From contig NZ_QLAE01000002.1 in NCBI RefSeq assembly GCF_005876855.1, positions 177,234-241,233 on the forward strand: a DNA stretch of 64,000 nucleotides, written 5' to 3'. The number at the start of each line of letters is the position of its first letter. Within the stretch, counting starts at the first letter, position 1. This DNA comes from Stutzerimonas nosocomialis. Its GTDB lineage: Bacteria; Pseudomonadota; Gammaproteobacteria; Pseudomonadales; Pseudomonadaceae. The translations under genes were made by a program, and so were the position numbers. This document shows, in pieces, positions 52,326 to 62,024 of this stretch. The notes under the pieces were generated by a model. That model saw only the letters and a program-made list of their open reading frames with translations. It was not told where the DNA came from and searched no databases.

Positions 52326-53657
52326 TCAGGCCAGCAGCGGGATCAGCATCAGCGGGCCGATCGCCATGAGCACGAAGCGGCCGTTCCAGTCGAAGGCGAT
52401 GCGCCACGGCGACAGTTGCGCATAGCGCGCCAGCAGCAGCGCCGACGGCCCGTAGGGCGACAGCAGCATGGCCAGGGAGAATCCGGTCAGCAGCGCCACC
52501 GCCGGTTGCATCAGTGGCACGCCATGCTCGGCCAGCTGCGCCAGCAGGGCGGCGCACAGGCTCAGCGAGATGATCGGCGCGACGCCGAGCAGCGCCAGGG
52601 CGATGATCGCGAGCATGCCCAGCGAACCGATCATGAACAGCACCACCGGCGTGACGCTGAGCTGGCCGGCCAGCAGGTGCATGGGCACCAGTTCGGCGGT
52701 CAGCGCGCCGAGCAGCGCGGAGGCGGCGAAGATGAACGTCTCGTTGCGCATGCCGGCCAGCGTGTCGCTCACTTCCAGATAGACCGCGCCAGCCGCCTGC
52801 CCACGCCAGAGCAGCAGGCCGATGACTGCCAGGGGCACCAGCAGCATGGCCGCCTGGGTGGCCGAGAGCCAGGTCAGCGCCGCCAGCAGGGCGATCAGCC
52901 CGATGCCGATCAGGCTGCCGAACAGCAGGCCGGTCAGGCGTACCGGCGCTTCGGGCTCGCGGCTTTCGCCGCGCTCGCGGCGCAGCGACTGCAGGCGGCG
53001 ATTTTCCACCGGCCAGCCGACCAGCAACAGCACCAGGGCACCCAGCAGGCCGAAAGGCAGCAGCACGCTCCAGCTCAGGCCGGGCAGCTCGCGGGTGAGA
53101 ATCGCCACCGCCACGCTCGTCGGCGCCAGCAGCGGCACCAGGGCGAAACCGCGCAACGCCGTGACCATGACGCCGCGGCGTCCTTCGCGCTGCGGCTCGT
53201 CGCCCGCCCGGCGAGCGAGATGGGTGTCCAGCGAGCCGCAGATGAGGTTGAGCATGCCGAAGCTCAGGATCGAGCTGATCGCGAAGGTGCTCAGCAGATA
53301 GCCCGGATAGAGCAGGGCGCGGGGCCCCGACAGCAGCAGCCGATGCAGCTCGCCCAGCTGAGGCAGGCGTTTGACCAGGCAGTGCATCAGCCCCAATGCG
53401 CCGATGAAGGCCGCGTAGTAGGCCGCCGAACTCATCATCCGCTGTGCCTTCTGCCAGTCCGGCTCGCCCAGCAGCAGCCAGCCGCCGAGCACGACCAGGG
53501 TCACCAGGCCGAGCCGGCGCGGGTAGGGCATCAAGGAGCGCCAGTGATAGAGGAAGAACAGCCCCAGCACGCCGGCGCTGGCGACGCTCAGCGCCTCGAT
53601 GTGGGTCACCAGGGCGAGCAGCTCGCAGGCCAGCGCCAGGGGGAGCAGGGCGATCAT
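52326..53657 (-). CDS. Polytopic inner-membrane protein, function unknown
   Basis: A 443-residue protein with about 11-12 hydrophobic helices. It has small internal repeats of Leu/Ala/Gly-rich helices, no ATP or cofactor motif that I can place, and a polar loop RRERGESREPEAPVR in the middle. The start MIALLPLALAC at 53657 is chosen because the earlier ORF start overlaps the upstream thioesterase. It may be a transporter of the broad ion-transporter superfamily, but no family is recognised. Four bases separate it from the thioesterase gene, so the two are probably co-transcribed. Confidence 0.82.
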   Translation of the reverse strand: MIALLPLALACELLALVTHIEALSVASAGVLGLFFLYHWRSLMPYPRRLGLVTLVVLGGWLLLGEPDWQKAQRMMSSAAYYAAFIGALGLMHCLVKRLPQLGELHRLLLSGPRALLYPGYLLSTFAISSILSFGMLNLICGSLDTHLARRAGDEPQREGRRGVMVTALRGFALVPLLAPTSVAVAILTRELPGLSWSVLLPFGLLGALVLLLVGWPVENRRLQSLRRERGESREPEAPVRLTGLLFGSLIGIGLIALLAALTWLSATQAAMLLVPLAVIGLLLWRGQAAGAVYLEVSDTLAGMRNETFIFAASALLGALTAELVPMHLLAGQLSVTPVVLFMIGSLGMLAIIALALLGVAPIISLSLCAALLAQLAEHGVPLMQPAVALLTGFSLAMLLSPYGPSALLLARYAQLSPWRIAFDWNGRFVLMAIGPLMLIPLLA

Positions 53658-53661
53658 CGGC

Positions 53662-54105
53662 TCACGGCAGCTCGCTGCGCAGCGCACCGCGCTGGAACAC
53701 GCCCTCGCCGAAGGCGATCAGCCGGTCCGCTTCATCCAGCAGGTCGCAGCTGGCCATGAACGTCTTGTGTCCGGCCGAACGGCAGCGGGCCACGGCGCGT
53801 ACGCGGCTGCCGGCGGCGGCCGGCGCGCTGAAGTTCAGGCTCATCGAGAGGGTGATGGCCACCCGCCGTTCTTCGGGCCGCTCGGCCCAGGTGCCGCACA
53901 GGCCCATCGCCACGTCCATCAGCGTCGCGGTGACGCCGCCGTGCAGGTTGCTGGCGTTGTTCAGGTGGCGCGGCGCCAGGGTCAGGGCGACCACCGCGCG
54001 GTCGGGCGAATACTCGAGCAGTTCGCAGCCCAGATCCTGGAAGAAGCCGGTAACGGAGGCGCCGACCTGGTCGAGCGTGGCGTGGGAAGGGGGCGTGTCG
54101 TTCAT
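53662..54105 (-). CDS. PaaI-type hotdog-fold thioesterase
   Basis: A 147-residue hotdog protein with the motif LNNASNLHGGVTATLMDVAMG (HGG region and catalytic Asp) and the strand SLNFSAPAAAGSRVRAVARC. Members hydrolyse acyl- or aryl-CoA thioesters; the substrate is unknown here. It is divergent from the 3-hydroxyacyl-CoA dehydrogenase, which fits a role in CoA-ester metabolism. Confidence 0.88.
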   Translation of the reverse strand: MNDTPPSHATLDQVGASVTGFFQDLGCELLEYSPDRAVVALTLAPRHLNNASNLHGGVTATLMDVAMGLCGTWAERPEERRVAITLSMSLNFSAPAAAGSRVRAVARCRSAGHKTFMASCDLLDEADRLIAFGEGVFQRGALRSELP

Positions 54106-54224
54106 GGGGCGATCACAGTGCTGGGCGCTTGCGTCGCAGACTGGCAGCCTTTAGGCTCCTGGTCAATATAACGAAATGTTGTTCTGCACTGCGAAATAAC
54201 AAGAGCTCTGAGAAGGAGGTTCGC

Positions 54225-55742
54225 ATGTTCAAGCGCATCGGCGTGATCGGCTCCGGCGCCATGGGGCGCGGTATCGCGCAATTGTTCGCCACGGCCGGCC
54301 AGCAGGTCCTGCTCTATGACCTTCGTGCCGAGGCCGTCGACCAGGCACTGGCGTTCAACCGCGAACTGCTCGAGCGCAACGTCGCCAAGGGGCGGATGAC
54401 CGCCGAGGCGCTCGCCGCGACGCTCGAGCGCATGCAGCCGGCCCGAAGCCTGGCGGAGCTGGCCGGATGCGACCTGCTGATCGAGGCCATCGTCGAGAAG
54501 CTCGAGGCCAAGCAGCAGCTGTTCGTCGAACTCGAAGGGCTGATCGGCGACGACGCGGTGCTGGCGACCAACACCTCTTCGCTGTCGGTCACGCGGATCG
54601 CCGCCGCCTGCCGACGGCCCGAGCGCGTGGCCGGGTTCCATTTCTTCAATCCCGTGACGCTGATGAAGCTGGTCGAGGTGGTGCGCGGCGAGCGTACCGA
54701 GGCGGCTGTCATCGACCGGCTGGTGGCGCTGGCCGAACACGCCGGGCACTTTCCGGCGATCACCCCCGATACCCCCGGGTTTCTCGTCAACCATGCCGGC
54801 CGGGCCTACGGCACCGAGGCCCAGCGCATGCTCTCCGAAGGGATCGCCACGGCCGAGCAGATCGACCGCATCCTGCGCGACGGCCCCGGCTTCAAGATGG
54901 GCCCGTTCGAACTCTTCGACCTCACCGGCCTGGACATTTCCCACGCGGTGATGGAGTCGGTCCACGATCAGTTCTACCAGGACCCGCGCTACACGCCGTC
55001 CTACCTGGCGGCGCAACGCGTCGCCGCCGGGCTGCTAGGACGCAAGACCGGACAGGGCTACTACCGGTACGAGAATGGCCAGCAGCTGCGCAGCCCCGAG
55101 CCGGTGGCCGAGCCGGTGACGATCGACCGCCCGTTCTGGCTCGACAGCATCGAGCCGCAGGTGCGCGCGCAGTTCGCGGCGGTACTCGCTGGGGCCGGTG
55201 CGACCCTGGAGCAGGAGCAGGCGCCGTCCGATGCGGCGATCTGCCTGATCACGCCGCTCGGCGAAGACGCCAGCAACATGATCGAGCGTCTCGGCCTGCC
55301 GGCCAGGCGCACCCTCGCCTATGACCTGTTCTCGGATTTCGACAAGCGCCGCGTGCTGATGCGCCAGCCGGCGCTCGACCCGGCGCTCGAGGCCCAGGCT
55401 TGCCAGGCGCTGGGCGCCGATGGCGTGCCGGTGGAGGTGATCAACGATTCGCCCGGCTTCGTCAGCCAGCGGGTGGTCGCCAGCATCGTCAACCTCGGCT
55501 GCGAGATCGCGCAGAAGGGAATCGCCACGCCGCAGACGCTGGAGCGCGCCATTCAGCTCGCCCTCGGTTATCCGAAAGGTCCGCTGGGATTCGCCGAGCA
55601 TTACCTGCCGGCGCGCATCCTGACGATTCTCGAGGGCATGCACGAGTGCTACCGCGAGCCCCGCTACCGGCCCAGCCCCTGGCTGCGCCGGCGGGTTCAG
55701 CTGGGGCTCTCCCTGAGCCAGCCGGATCGACCGGCAGGCTGA
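54225..55742 (+). CDS. 3-hydroxyacyl-CoA dehydrogenase
   Basis: A 505-residue NAD-dependent enzyme of fatty-acid or phenylacetate-type degradation. NAD loop IGVIGSGAMGRGIAQLFATAG, the Glu in ATNTSSLSVT region, the catalytic His in GFHFFNPVTLMKLVEVV and two C-terminal helical repeats (DTPGFLVNHAGRAYG and NDSPGFVSQRVVASIVN). The doubled C-terminus makes the PaaH-like long form. The start is fixed by AAGGAGGT 4 bases before the ATG at 54225. It is followed by a 197-bp gap before the chemoreceptor. Confidence 0.94.
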   Translation: MFKRIGVIGSGAMGRGIAQLFATAGQQVLLYDLRAEAVDQALAFNRELLERNVAKGRMTAEALAATLERMQPARSLAELAGCDLLIEAIVEKLEAKQQLFVELEGLIGDDAVLATNTSSLSVTRIAAACRRPERVAGFHFFNPVTLMKLVEVVRGERTEAAVIDRLVALAEHAGHFPAITPDTPGFLVNHAGRAYGTEAQRMLSEGIATAEQIDRILRDGPGFKMGPFELFDLTGLDISHAVMESVHDQFYQDPRYTPSYLAAQRVAAGLLGRKTGQGYYRYENGQQLRSPEPVAEPVTIDRPFWLDSIEPQVRAQFAAVLAGAGATLEQEQAPSDAAICLITPLGEDASNMIERLGLPARRTLAYDLFSDFDKRRVLMRQPALDPALEAQACQALGADGVPVEVINDSPGFVSQRVVASIVNLGCEIAQKGIATPQTLERAIQLALGYPKGPLGFAEHYLPARILTILEGMHECYREPRYRPSPWLRRRVQLGLSLSQPDRPAG

Positions 55743-55939
55743 GCGGCGCGCTGCCGGCAGGCCCTGGCGCGGCTACCCGCGTGGTGCTCGCGCCGGCGGC
55801 CGGTCTCTTCTACAGTTGGATGAATCCGCGCCGATAACCCGTCGAGGTTGCCGGCGTGGCTGCGGCCAGGGAACACTGGGTTTCCGGGCGCGGCGGCGGT
55901 ACGAGCGGTCTGTCGTGACACCCATAAGAAGAGGCCAGG

Positions 55940-57523
55940 ATGCGCCCGACATTTCTCCGTTTTCCCAAGACCTGCCTGATCCACGCGGCGGCGTTGTTCG
56001 GCCTGTTGCTGTTCTATCAGGCGATGGCGGTGCCGACGGCGCTGCTGATCGTATCGGCCATGCTCCTGGCGCTCTGGCCATGGCTCGGACCCTGGCGGCG
56101 CGACGATGAGCCTCCCCTGCCGGCTGCCGAGGCCACGGCGGACTTCGAGGCGCTGAGCCAGAGCCTTTCGCGACAGACCTGCCACAACGCGCTGGCCGCC
56201 GCCCAGGTGGCGTTCAGCGTCGAGCAGCTGGCCAGCCGGCTGCAGTCGCAGCTCGGCGCGCTGGGTGAAATCGCCCGCGGCGCCCAGGCGATGACCGACA
56301 CCGAGCAGCACAGCGCCGAGCGCGCGAGCCAGGCGCAGCAGGCGGCCGAGGCGGTCAGGCATGCCAGCGACGAAGGCCATCGGGGGCTGCAGCAGGCGGT
56401 CGAGCGCATGCGCCAGCTGAGCGCCCAGACCCAGGCCAGCCGCGAGCTGCTCGATGGGCTCGCCAGCCGCACCGAAGACATCCGCCGGATCACCGACGTC
56501 ATCCAGTCGATCGCCAGCCAGACCAACCTGCTCGCCCTCAACGCCGCGATCGAGGCGGCGCGAGCGGGCGAGGCGGGCCGCGGCTTCGCGGTGGTCGCCG
56601 ACGAGGTGCGCAGCCTCGCGGGGCGCACCGCCAGCGCCACCGAGGATGTCGGACGGATGATCGGCGACATCGGCGCGCAGAGCCAGGCGGTGGTCGTCCA
56701 CATTCAGCAGCAGGCCGGCCAGCTGGACCAGGCGGCGGGGGAGGTGGCCGTCAGCGGCGACCAGCTGACCCGGATCGCGACGCTGGCCGGCGATGTCGAA
56801 GGCCAGGTGGCGGTCATCGCCTCGGGCACCGCCAGCAATCACCAGCGCCTGGCCGGGCTGTTCGTCGCCCTCGATCAGCTGCGCGCGGACGTGAACGGCA
56901 GCGAGGTGCAGACCCGCCAGGTCGGGGAGGCCGCCGAACGTCTGGTGGCCCAGGCCGAGACCGTCAGCGAGCAGCTGGCGCAGGTCCAGCTCGACGACTA
57001 CCACCAGCGCATCTATGACCTGGCGCGCGAAGGCGCGGCGGCGATCGCCGCGCGCTTCGAAGCCGACCTGCAGGCCGGGCGCCTCGCGCTGGACGACCTG
57101 TTCGATCGCCGTTACGTCCCGCTGCCCGGTACCCAGCCGCAGAAGTACCAGACACGTTTCGATCGCTATGCCGACACGGTGTTGCCGGACATCCAGGAGC
57201 CGCTGCTCGCGCGCAACGATGCCCTGGTCTATGCCATCGCCACGACGCCGGAGGGTTACGTGCCCACCCATAACCGGGCGTTCAACCATCCACCGGTGGG
57301 CGATCCGGCCATCGACATCGTCAGGAGCCGTGGCAAGCGGCTGTTCGACGACCGCACCGGAAGCCGCTGCGGCAGCCATCGGCGCGAGCTGCTGTTGCAG
57401 ACCTACAGCCGCGACACCGGCGAGCTGATGCACGACCTCTCGGTGCCGATCATGGTGCGCGGGCGGCACTGGGGCGGCCTGCGGCTGGGGTATCGGCCTG
57501 AACCGGAAACGGCGTCGCGCTGA
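55940..57523 (+). CDS. Methyl-accepting chemotaxis protein with a C-terminal sensor-like domain
   Basis: A 527-residue chemoreceptor. Two closely spaced N-terminal hydrophobic segments form a membrane hairpin without a periplasmic domain. The signalling hairpin tip reads [37 protein letters not shown]. About 130 residues follow the signalling module: [16 protein letters not shown] then a domain with [22 protein letters not shown] and [22 protein letters not shown], likely a sensor placed at the far end. The ligand is unknown. No che genes are nearby. Confidence 0.92.
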   Translation: MRPTFLRFPKTCLIHAAALFGLLLFYQAMAVPTALLIVSAMLLALWPWLGPWRRDDEPPLPAAEATADFEALSQSLSRQTCHNALAAAQVAFSVEQLASRLQSQLGALGEIARGAQAMTDTEQHSAERASQAQQAAEAVRHASDEGHRGLQQAVERMRQLSAQTQASRELLDGLASRTEDIRRITDVIQSIASQTNLLALNAAIEAARAGEAGRGFAVVADEVRSLAGRTASATEDVGRMIGDIGAQSQAVVVHIQQQAGQLDQAAGEVAVSGDQLTRIATLAGDVEGQVAVIASGTASNHQRLAGLFVALDQLRADVNGSEVQTRQVGEAAERLVAQAETVSEQLAQVQLDDYHQRIYDLAREGAAAIAARFEADLQAGRLALDDLFDRRYVPLPGTQPQKYQTRFDRYADTVLPDIQEPLLARNDALVYAIATTPEGYVPTHNRAFNHPPVGDPAIDIVRSRGKRLFDDRTGSRCGSHRRELLLQTYSRDTGELMHDLSVPIMVRGRHWGGLRLGYRPEPETASR

Positions 57524-57561
57524 GGCGCGCGCCAATAATGACCTGTGGGGAATGACGCTTG

Positions 57562-58080
57562 ATGAAGACGCTTATCGATCACCTGGCCGGTTACGCGGCC
57601 TATCACCGTGACCCGCGCAACCTGGTCACCCATTTCATCGGCATTCCGATGATCGTGTTCGCCGTGGCGGTGCTGCTGTCCCGGCCGGGTCTGTCGCTGG
57701 GCGGGTTATGGGTGAGTCCAGCAATGCTGGCGGCCGGTTTGGCGGCCGTGTTCTACCTGCGGCTGGATGTGCGCTACGGGCTGGTCATGTCCGGGTTGCT
57801 GGCGCTGTGCCTGTGGGGCGGAGCCTTGCTGGCCGTCGGGGCGACGGCGTCCTGGCTGGCCGTCGGGGTCGGCCTGTTCGCGCTCGGCTGGGTGATCCAG
57901 TTCATCGGACATCATTACGAGGGACGCAAGCCGGCCTTTCTCGACGACCTGCGCGGGCTGATCGTCGGCCCCCTGTTCGTGGTCGCCGAAGCGGGATTCC
58001 TGATCGGGCTGCGCGACGAGGTGAGGTTCGCGATCGAGGCCCGCAGCGGCGGGCTCAGGCGGCGCCCGGTCCAGGCCTGA
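57562..58080 (+). CDS. DUF962/Mpo1-like membrane protein
   Basis: A 172-residue protein with four hydrophobic helices. Family marks are the N-terminal YHRDPRNLVTHFIGIPMI and the C-terminal QFIGHHYEGRKPAFLDDLRGL; the His residues are the metal ligands of yeast Mpo1, a dioxygenase acting on 2-hydroxy fatty acids. In bacteria the activity is not assured. The ATG at 57562 is used over a TTG three bases earlier. It follows the chemoreceptor by 38 bases. Confidence 0.88.
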   Translation: MKTLIDHLAGYAAYHRDPRNLVTHFIGIPMIVFAVAVLLSRPGLSLGGLWVSPAMLAAGLAAVFYLRLDVRYGLVMSGLLALCLWGGALLAVGATASWLAVGVGLFALGWVIQFIGHHYEGRKPAFLDDLRGLIVGPLFVVAEAGFLIGLRDEVRFAIEARSGGLRRRPVQA

Positions 58081-58093
58081 GCCGCGTTACCGA

Positions 58094-58831
58094 TCACCGG
58101 GCGGTGGCCATCCACTGGTCGCTCAGCCCACGGGTGTGGCGATCGACCATGATCGGCGCGAAGGGTCGCCCTGAAGCGCTGGTGAACCCGTTGCTGCCGC
58201 TGTTCATGTCCGCCAGGGCCGATCTGAGGAAGTCCCAGCGCCCCTTGAGCTTGGCGACCAGCGGATCGCCGGCGGTTTCGAGCTGGCCCATCTGCGCATC
58301 GATGGCCGGGATCAGTTTGCGCTCGTCCTGCCCCAGGTAGGTGTCGGGCTGCTCGCGGGCGGTCTCGAACGAGCCGATGTAGGCGCGGCTCAGGTACTGC
58401 ACAGCCAGGTACTCGACCTTGGCCGGCAGTTCGGCGCGCCTGTCGCTGCCCTGCTGCTCGCGGGCAGTGCTGAGGAAGTCGCGCAGCGACTTGGCCAGCT
58501 TCGCTGTCCAGCCCCAGGGCACGTCGTCTTCCTCACGCCCGAAGGCGGCGCCTTCGCGCAGCAGTTCGACGAGTTCACGGTGTTTCAGGCGCAGGTCCGG
58601 CCTGGCGGTCGCGAGGCTCTGCACGGCGGCGTCGAGCTGGCCGATGTCCTGTTCCATGCGGGCAAGGTGGGCCTGCTGGAAGCCTTCGCCGCGGTACAGC
58701 AAGAAGCTGCTGGTGGCCCGGTTGGCGTGGATCTGCATGTTTTCGAGGGGGGAAGCGTGCGCGGATGCGAGCAGGCTGGAAACGCAACCGGCAACCGCGA
58801 TGATCATCCCTAACCACAAGGGTCGTGCCAT
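58094..58831 (-). CDS. Secreted protein of unknown function
   Basis: A 245-residue protein with a signal peptide (MARPLWLGMIIAVAGCVSSLLASAHA) followed by an all-helical-looking mature region. No family is recognised. Notable segments: ATSSFLLYRGEGFQQAHLARMEQDIGQLDAAVQSL and the Trp-rich DDVPWGWTAKLAKSLRDFL. An AGGAG site precedes the ATG. It converges on the DUF962 gene. A helical substrate-binding or peptidoglycan-linked role cannot be told from sequence alone. Confidence 0.8.
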   Translation of the reverse strand: MARPLWLGMIIAVAGCVSSLLASAHASPLENMQIHANRATSSFLLYRGEGFQQAHLARMEQDIGQLDAAVQSLATARPDLRLKHRELVELLREGAAFGREEDDVPWGWTAKLAKSLRDFLSTAREQQGSDRRAELPAKVEYLAVQYLSRAYIGSFETAREQPDTYLGQDERKLIPAIDAQMGQLETAGDPLVAKLKGRWDFLRSALADMNSGSNGFTSASGRPFAPIMVDRHTRGLSDQWMATAR

Positions 58832-58989
58832 GGAGGTGCTCCTTTTTTATTTTTGTCGAGCGGCGCTGCAGGTCTGCAGTCAGACGTAGCCTACCCATCG
58901 ACGAGCGCACCGCCATTGCACCAAAGAGTGATTTGCCCCGATTGCGCCGTTCATCCCTGAACCTTCGTGCGGCGTGGTTGTCGGCGCGC

Positions 58990-60528
58990 TCAGAGCATCC
59001 GTTCCAGGCCGATGACCCGCGCGATCCAGGCGTTGAAGCGCCGCCAGGCCCCGCCCGGCTCCTTGTCCAGCACGTACGACTGGCCGTCGTCCTCGGCGAG
59101 CCAGACCAGTTGCTGCTGGCCGTCGCGCTCCTGCAGGCGCACCTCGTAGCTGATCGAGGGGGCCATGCCCTCCAGCGTCAGCTCGTGCACCTGGCGGGCG
59201 AGGTCGGGGCTTTCGACGAGGATGCCGACTTCGGTATTCCACAGCACCGACCGCGGGTCGAAGTTCAGCGAGCCGATGAACACCCGCTGCTGATCGAAGA
59301 CCGCCGCCTTGCTGTGCAGGCTGGATTCGGACGAGCCGCTGAGGTTGTAGGAGGTTTCCTCTTCCGGTTGCCGGCGCATTTCGTACAGCTGGACGCCCAT
59401 CTCCAGCAGCTGCGGGCGATAGGGCGCGTAGCCGCCGTGGACGATGGGCACGTCAGTGGCTTCCAGCGAATTGGTCAGCAGGCGGATGGTGATGCCCGCC
59501 TCGGCCTTGCGCGCGAAGTATTCGACGCCGGTCTGGGTGGGAACGAAATAGGCCGACACCAGCGTCAGCTCGTGCTCGACATCGCGCAGGGTCGGTTCGA
59601 GCCGTGTGGTCAGCAGCAGCTCGGGGTCGGGCAGGCCGGTCGCGCCGATCTTGTCGGGGTGGTCCCACAGCGCCTGGCCGGGCGCCCAGGTCAGCTCCTG
59701 CAGCCAGTGTTCGAACTGCGGCTGCTGCAGGTCGGTCATCAGGTGCTGCCAGCGCTCGGAGTTCTCCAGCCGCGCCTGTTCCAGGTAGTCGGCGACCTGC
59801 TGGCGCGCCTCGGCCAGGCTACGTTCGGTCGGGGGGCGCCACAGGAAGCGCTGGATCGGGATGCTCAGCTCGTGATTCCAGTACTCGTCGAAGCTCCTGG
59901 CCAGCTCGGTGGCCACCGGGCCGACGCCGAGCAGGTCGATGTCGGTGAAGTTGAATCCCTGGTCGACCTCGAAATATTCGTCGCCCAGGTTGCGTCCGCC
60001 GACGATCGCCAGGCTGCTGTCGACCACCACCACCTTGTTGTGCATCCGCCGGTGCTGGCGGGACAGCAGCATCAGGCGCCCCAGCGAGCGGGTGACGAAG
60101 GTGCTGCGCCCCACGTGGAGCGGGTTGAATACGCGCGCCTGGATGTTGGGGTGGGCGGCCAGCCGCGCGATCTGGTAGTCGTTGCCGTCGCTGGTGGTGT
60201 CGTCGAGCAGCAGGCGCACCCGCACGCCGCGATCGGCCGCCTGCAGCAATTCCTTGACCAGCGCGCGCGTGCTCAGGCCGTCGTGGACGATGTAGTACTG
60301 CACGTCCAGGGTCGCCTGCGCCGAGCGGAACATCTTGATGCGGGCGGCGAAGGCCTCGGTGCTCGAATGGAGCAGGCGAAAGCCCGAGTAGCCCGGCGGG
60401 TGCTGCTCGGCCATCTCCAGGATACGGCGGCCCAGCGGGGTGCTGTCCGGGGGGAACGAATGGGAGGGGATAGGCGCGACCTGGGCACAGCCAGCCAGCA
60501 ACAGCACCGCCAGTATCAGCACTCGCAC
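58990..60528 (-). CDS. Phospholipase D-family lipoprotein
   Basis: A 512-residue protein with a lipoprotein signal peptide (LLLAGC) and two HKD motifs: HNKVVVVDSSLAIVGGRNLGD and LHSKAAVFDQQRVFIGSLNFD. These make one PLD active site, as in cardiolipin synthases, but the protein is a secreted/lipidated form rather than an integral membrane synthase. Substrate unknown; phosphatidyl transfer or hydrolysis is plausible. Start is GTG at 60528 with AGGAG 7 bases before it. Confidence 0.92.
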   Translation of the reverse strand: MRVLILAVLLLAGCAQVAPIPSHSFPPDSTPLGRRILEMAEQHPPGYSGFRLLHSSTEAFAARIKMFRSAQATLDVQYYIVHDGLSTRALVKELLQAADRGVRVRLLLDDTTSDGNDYQIARLAAHPNIQARVFNPLHVGRSTFVTRSLGRLMLLSRQHRRMHNKVVVVDSSLAIVGGRNLGDEYFEVDQGFNFTDIDLLGVGPVATELARSFDEYWNHELSIPIQRFLWRPPTERSLAEARQQVADYLEQARLENSERWQHLMTDLQQPQFEHWLQELTWAPGQALWDHPDKIGATGLPDPELLLTTRLEPTLRDVEHELTLVSAYFVPTQTGVEYFARKAEAGITIRLLTNSLEATDVPIVHGGYAPYRPQLLEMGVQLYEMRRQPEEETSYNLSGSSESSLHSKAAVFDQQRVFIGSLNFDPRSVLWNTEVGILVESPDLARQVHELTLEGMAPSISYEVRLQERDGQQQLVWLAEDDGQSYVLDKEPGGAWRRFNAWIARVIGLERML

Positions 60529-60589
60529 GCATCGCTCCTGTTGTCGTTCTGATTCCTTGGATGCTTGGACGCCGGCGGCGTGCGGTAAT

Positions 60590-61894
60590 TCAGAAACGGT
60601 CCTTGAGCCGATACCAGAGCATGCCCAGCGCGAGCAGCGGCGAGCGCAGGTGGCGGCCGCCGGGGAAGCTGGGATGCCTGATGCCGGCGAACAGGTCGAA
60701 GCCGGTGCTCTGTTCGCCGCAGATCGCCTCGGCGAGCAGCCGTCCGGCCAGGTGCGTTGCGTTCAGTCCGTGTCCCGAATAGGCCTGGGCGTAATAGACG
60801 TTCGGATGGTCAGGCAGGCGGCCGATCTGCGGCAGGCGGTTGGCGCCGATACCGATCATGCCGCCCCACTGGTAGCTGATGCCGATGCCGACCAGCTGGG
60901 GGAAGACCTGCAGCATCTTCGGCTGCATGTAGGCGGCGATGTCCTTGGGGTCGCGGCCGGAGTAGTGGCAGGCGCCGCCGAACAGCAGACGGCCGTCGGC
61001 CGAGAGGCGGAAGTAGTCGAGCGCCACTCGCTGGTCGCACACCGCCATGTTCTGGGGCAGCAGCTCGCGGCACAGGGCCTCGGGCATGCGCTCGGTGGCG
61101 ATGATGTAGCTGCCGGCGGGCAGCACCTTGCTGGCGAGCTGCGGTTGCAGGTCGCCCAGATAGGCGTTGCAGGCGAGCACCAGGGTATCGGCGCGCACCA
61201 CGCCCTGCTCGGTATGCACGGCCACCTCTGCGCCATGGTCGATGCGGGTGACGGCCGAGTTCTCGAACAGGCGCACGCCGAGCGACTGCGCCGCGGCGGC
61301 CTCGCCCAGCGCCAGGTTCAGCGGATGCAGGTGGCCCGATCCCATGTCCACCAGGCCGCCCAGGTAGCGCTGCGAGCCGATGATGTTGGTGAGGTTGATC
61401 TTCGAGACCCGCTGCACCGGGTGCGGATAGCTCAGGCGCATCAGGTCGGCGTATTCCTCCTCGAAGGCCTTCAGGTGGCGCGGTTTGGTCGCCAGGTCGC
61501 AATAGCCCCAGGTCAGGTCGCAGTCGATGGCATAGCGTTCGATGCGCCGGCGGACGATGTCCACCGCCTCGATGCCCATCTGCTTGAGGGCGACCACGCC
61601 CTCTGTGCCGATCGAGCGCTCGAACCGCTCGACGTCATGCCCCACGCCCCGGATCAGCTGCCCGCCGTTGCGGCCGCTGGCGCCCCAGCCGATGCGGCGC
61701 GCCTCCAGCAGGATCACGCTGCGGCCGCGTTCGGCCAGTTCGATGGCGGTATTGAGGCCGCTGAAGCCGCCGCCGACGATGCAGACGTCGGCGCGCTGCT
61801 CGCCCGTGAGGCTGGGCAGTTCGAGTTGGCGGTTGGTGCTGGCGGCGTAGTAGGAATTGGCGTGGGTGGCGGACTGCGGTGACGTCGGGCTCAT
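60590..61894 (-). CDS. FAD-dependent amine oxidoreductase (DAO fold)
   Basis: A 434-residue flavoprotein with the FAD loop VCIVGGGFSGLNTAIELAERG and SGRNGGQLIRG, and the C-terminal IGRLPDHPNVYYAQAYSGHGLN. It resembles gamma-glutamylputrescine/amino-acid oxidases (PuuB-type). The ATG at 61894 matches the family; upstream codons are disregarded. It is on the minus strand, downstream of dadR by about 130 bp, a neighbourhood seen in Pseudomonas. Role in amine or amino-acid catabolism is inferred. Confidence 0.88.
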   Translation of the reverse strand: MSPTSPQSATHANSYYAASTNRQLELPSLTGEQRADVCIVGGGFSGLNTAIELAERGRSVILLEARRIGWGASGRNGGQLIRGVGHDVERFERSIGTEGVVALKQMGIEAVDIVRRRIERYAIDCDLTWGYCDLATKPRHLKAFEEEYADLMRLSYPHPVQRVSKINLTNIIGSQRYLGGLVDMGSGHLHPLNLALGEAAAAQSLGVRLFENSAVTRIDHGAEVAVHTEQGVVRADTLVLACNAYLGDLQPQLASKVLPAGSYIIATERMPEALCRELLPQNMAVCDQRVALDYFRLSADGRLLFGGACHYSGRDPKDIAAYMQPKMLQVFPQLVGIGISYQWGGMIGIGANRLPQIGRLPDHPNVYYAQAYSGHGLNATHLAGRLLAEAICGEQSTGFDLFAGIRHPSFPGGRHLRSPLLALGMLWYRLKDRF

Positions 61895-62024
61895 TTCATA
61901 CCTTGAAACATTTTTTCTTTCCAGCATAGGGCCGGCGTTCATACAACGCAAAGCGTGAAGGCATCGGGCGAGCCGTTCCTGGCCTTGCTCCTGTCCTGCT
62001 TCGGCGCCGATCGGCGGCCGGGGT

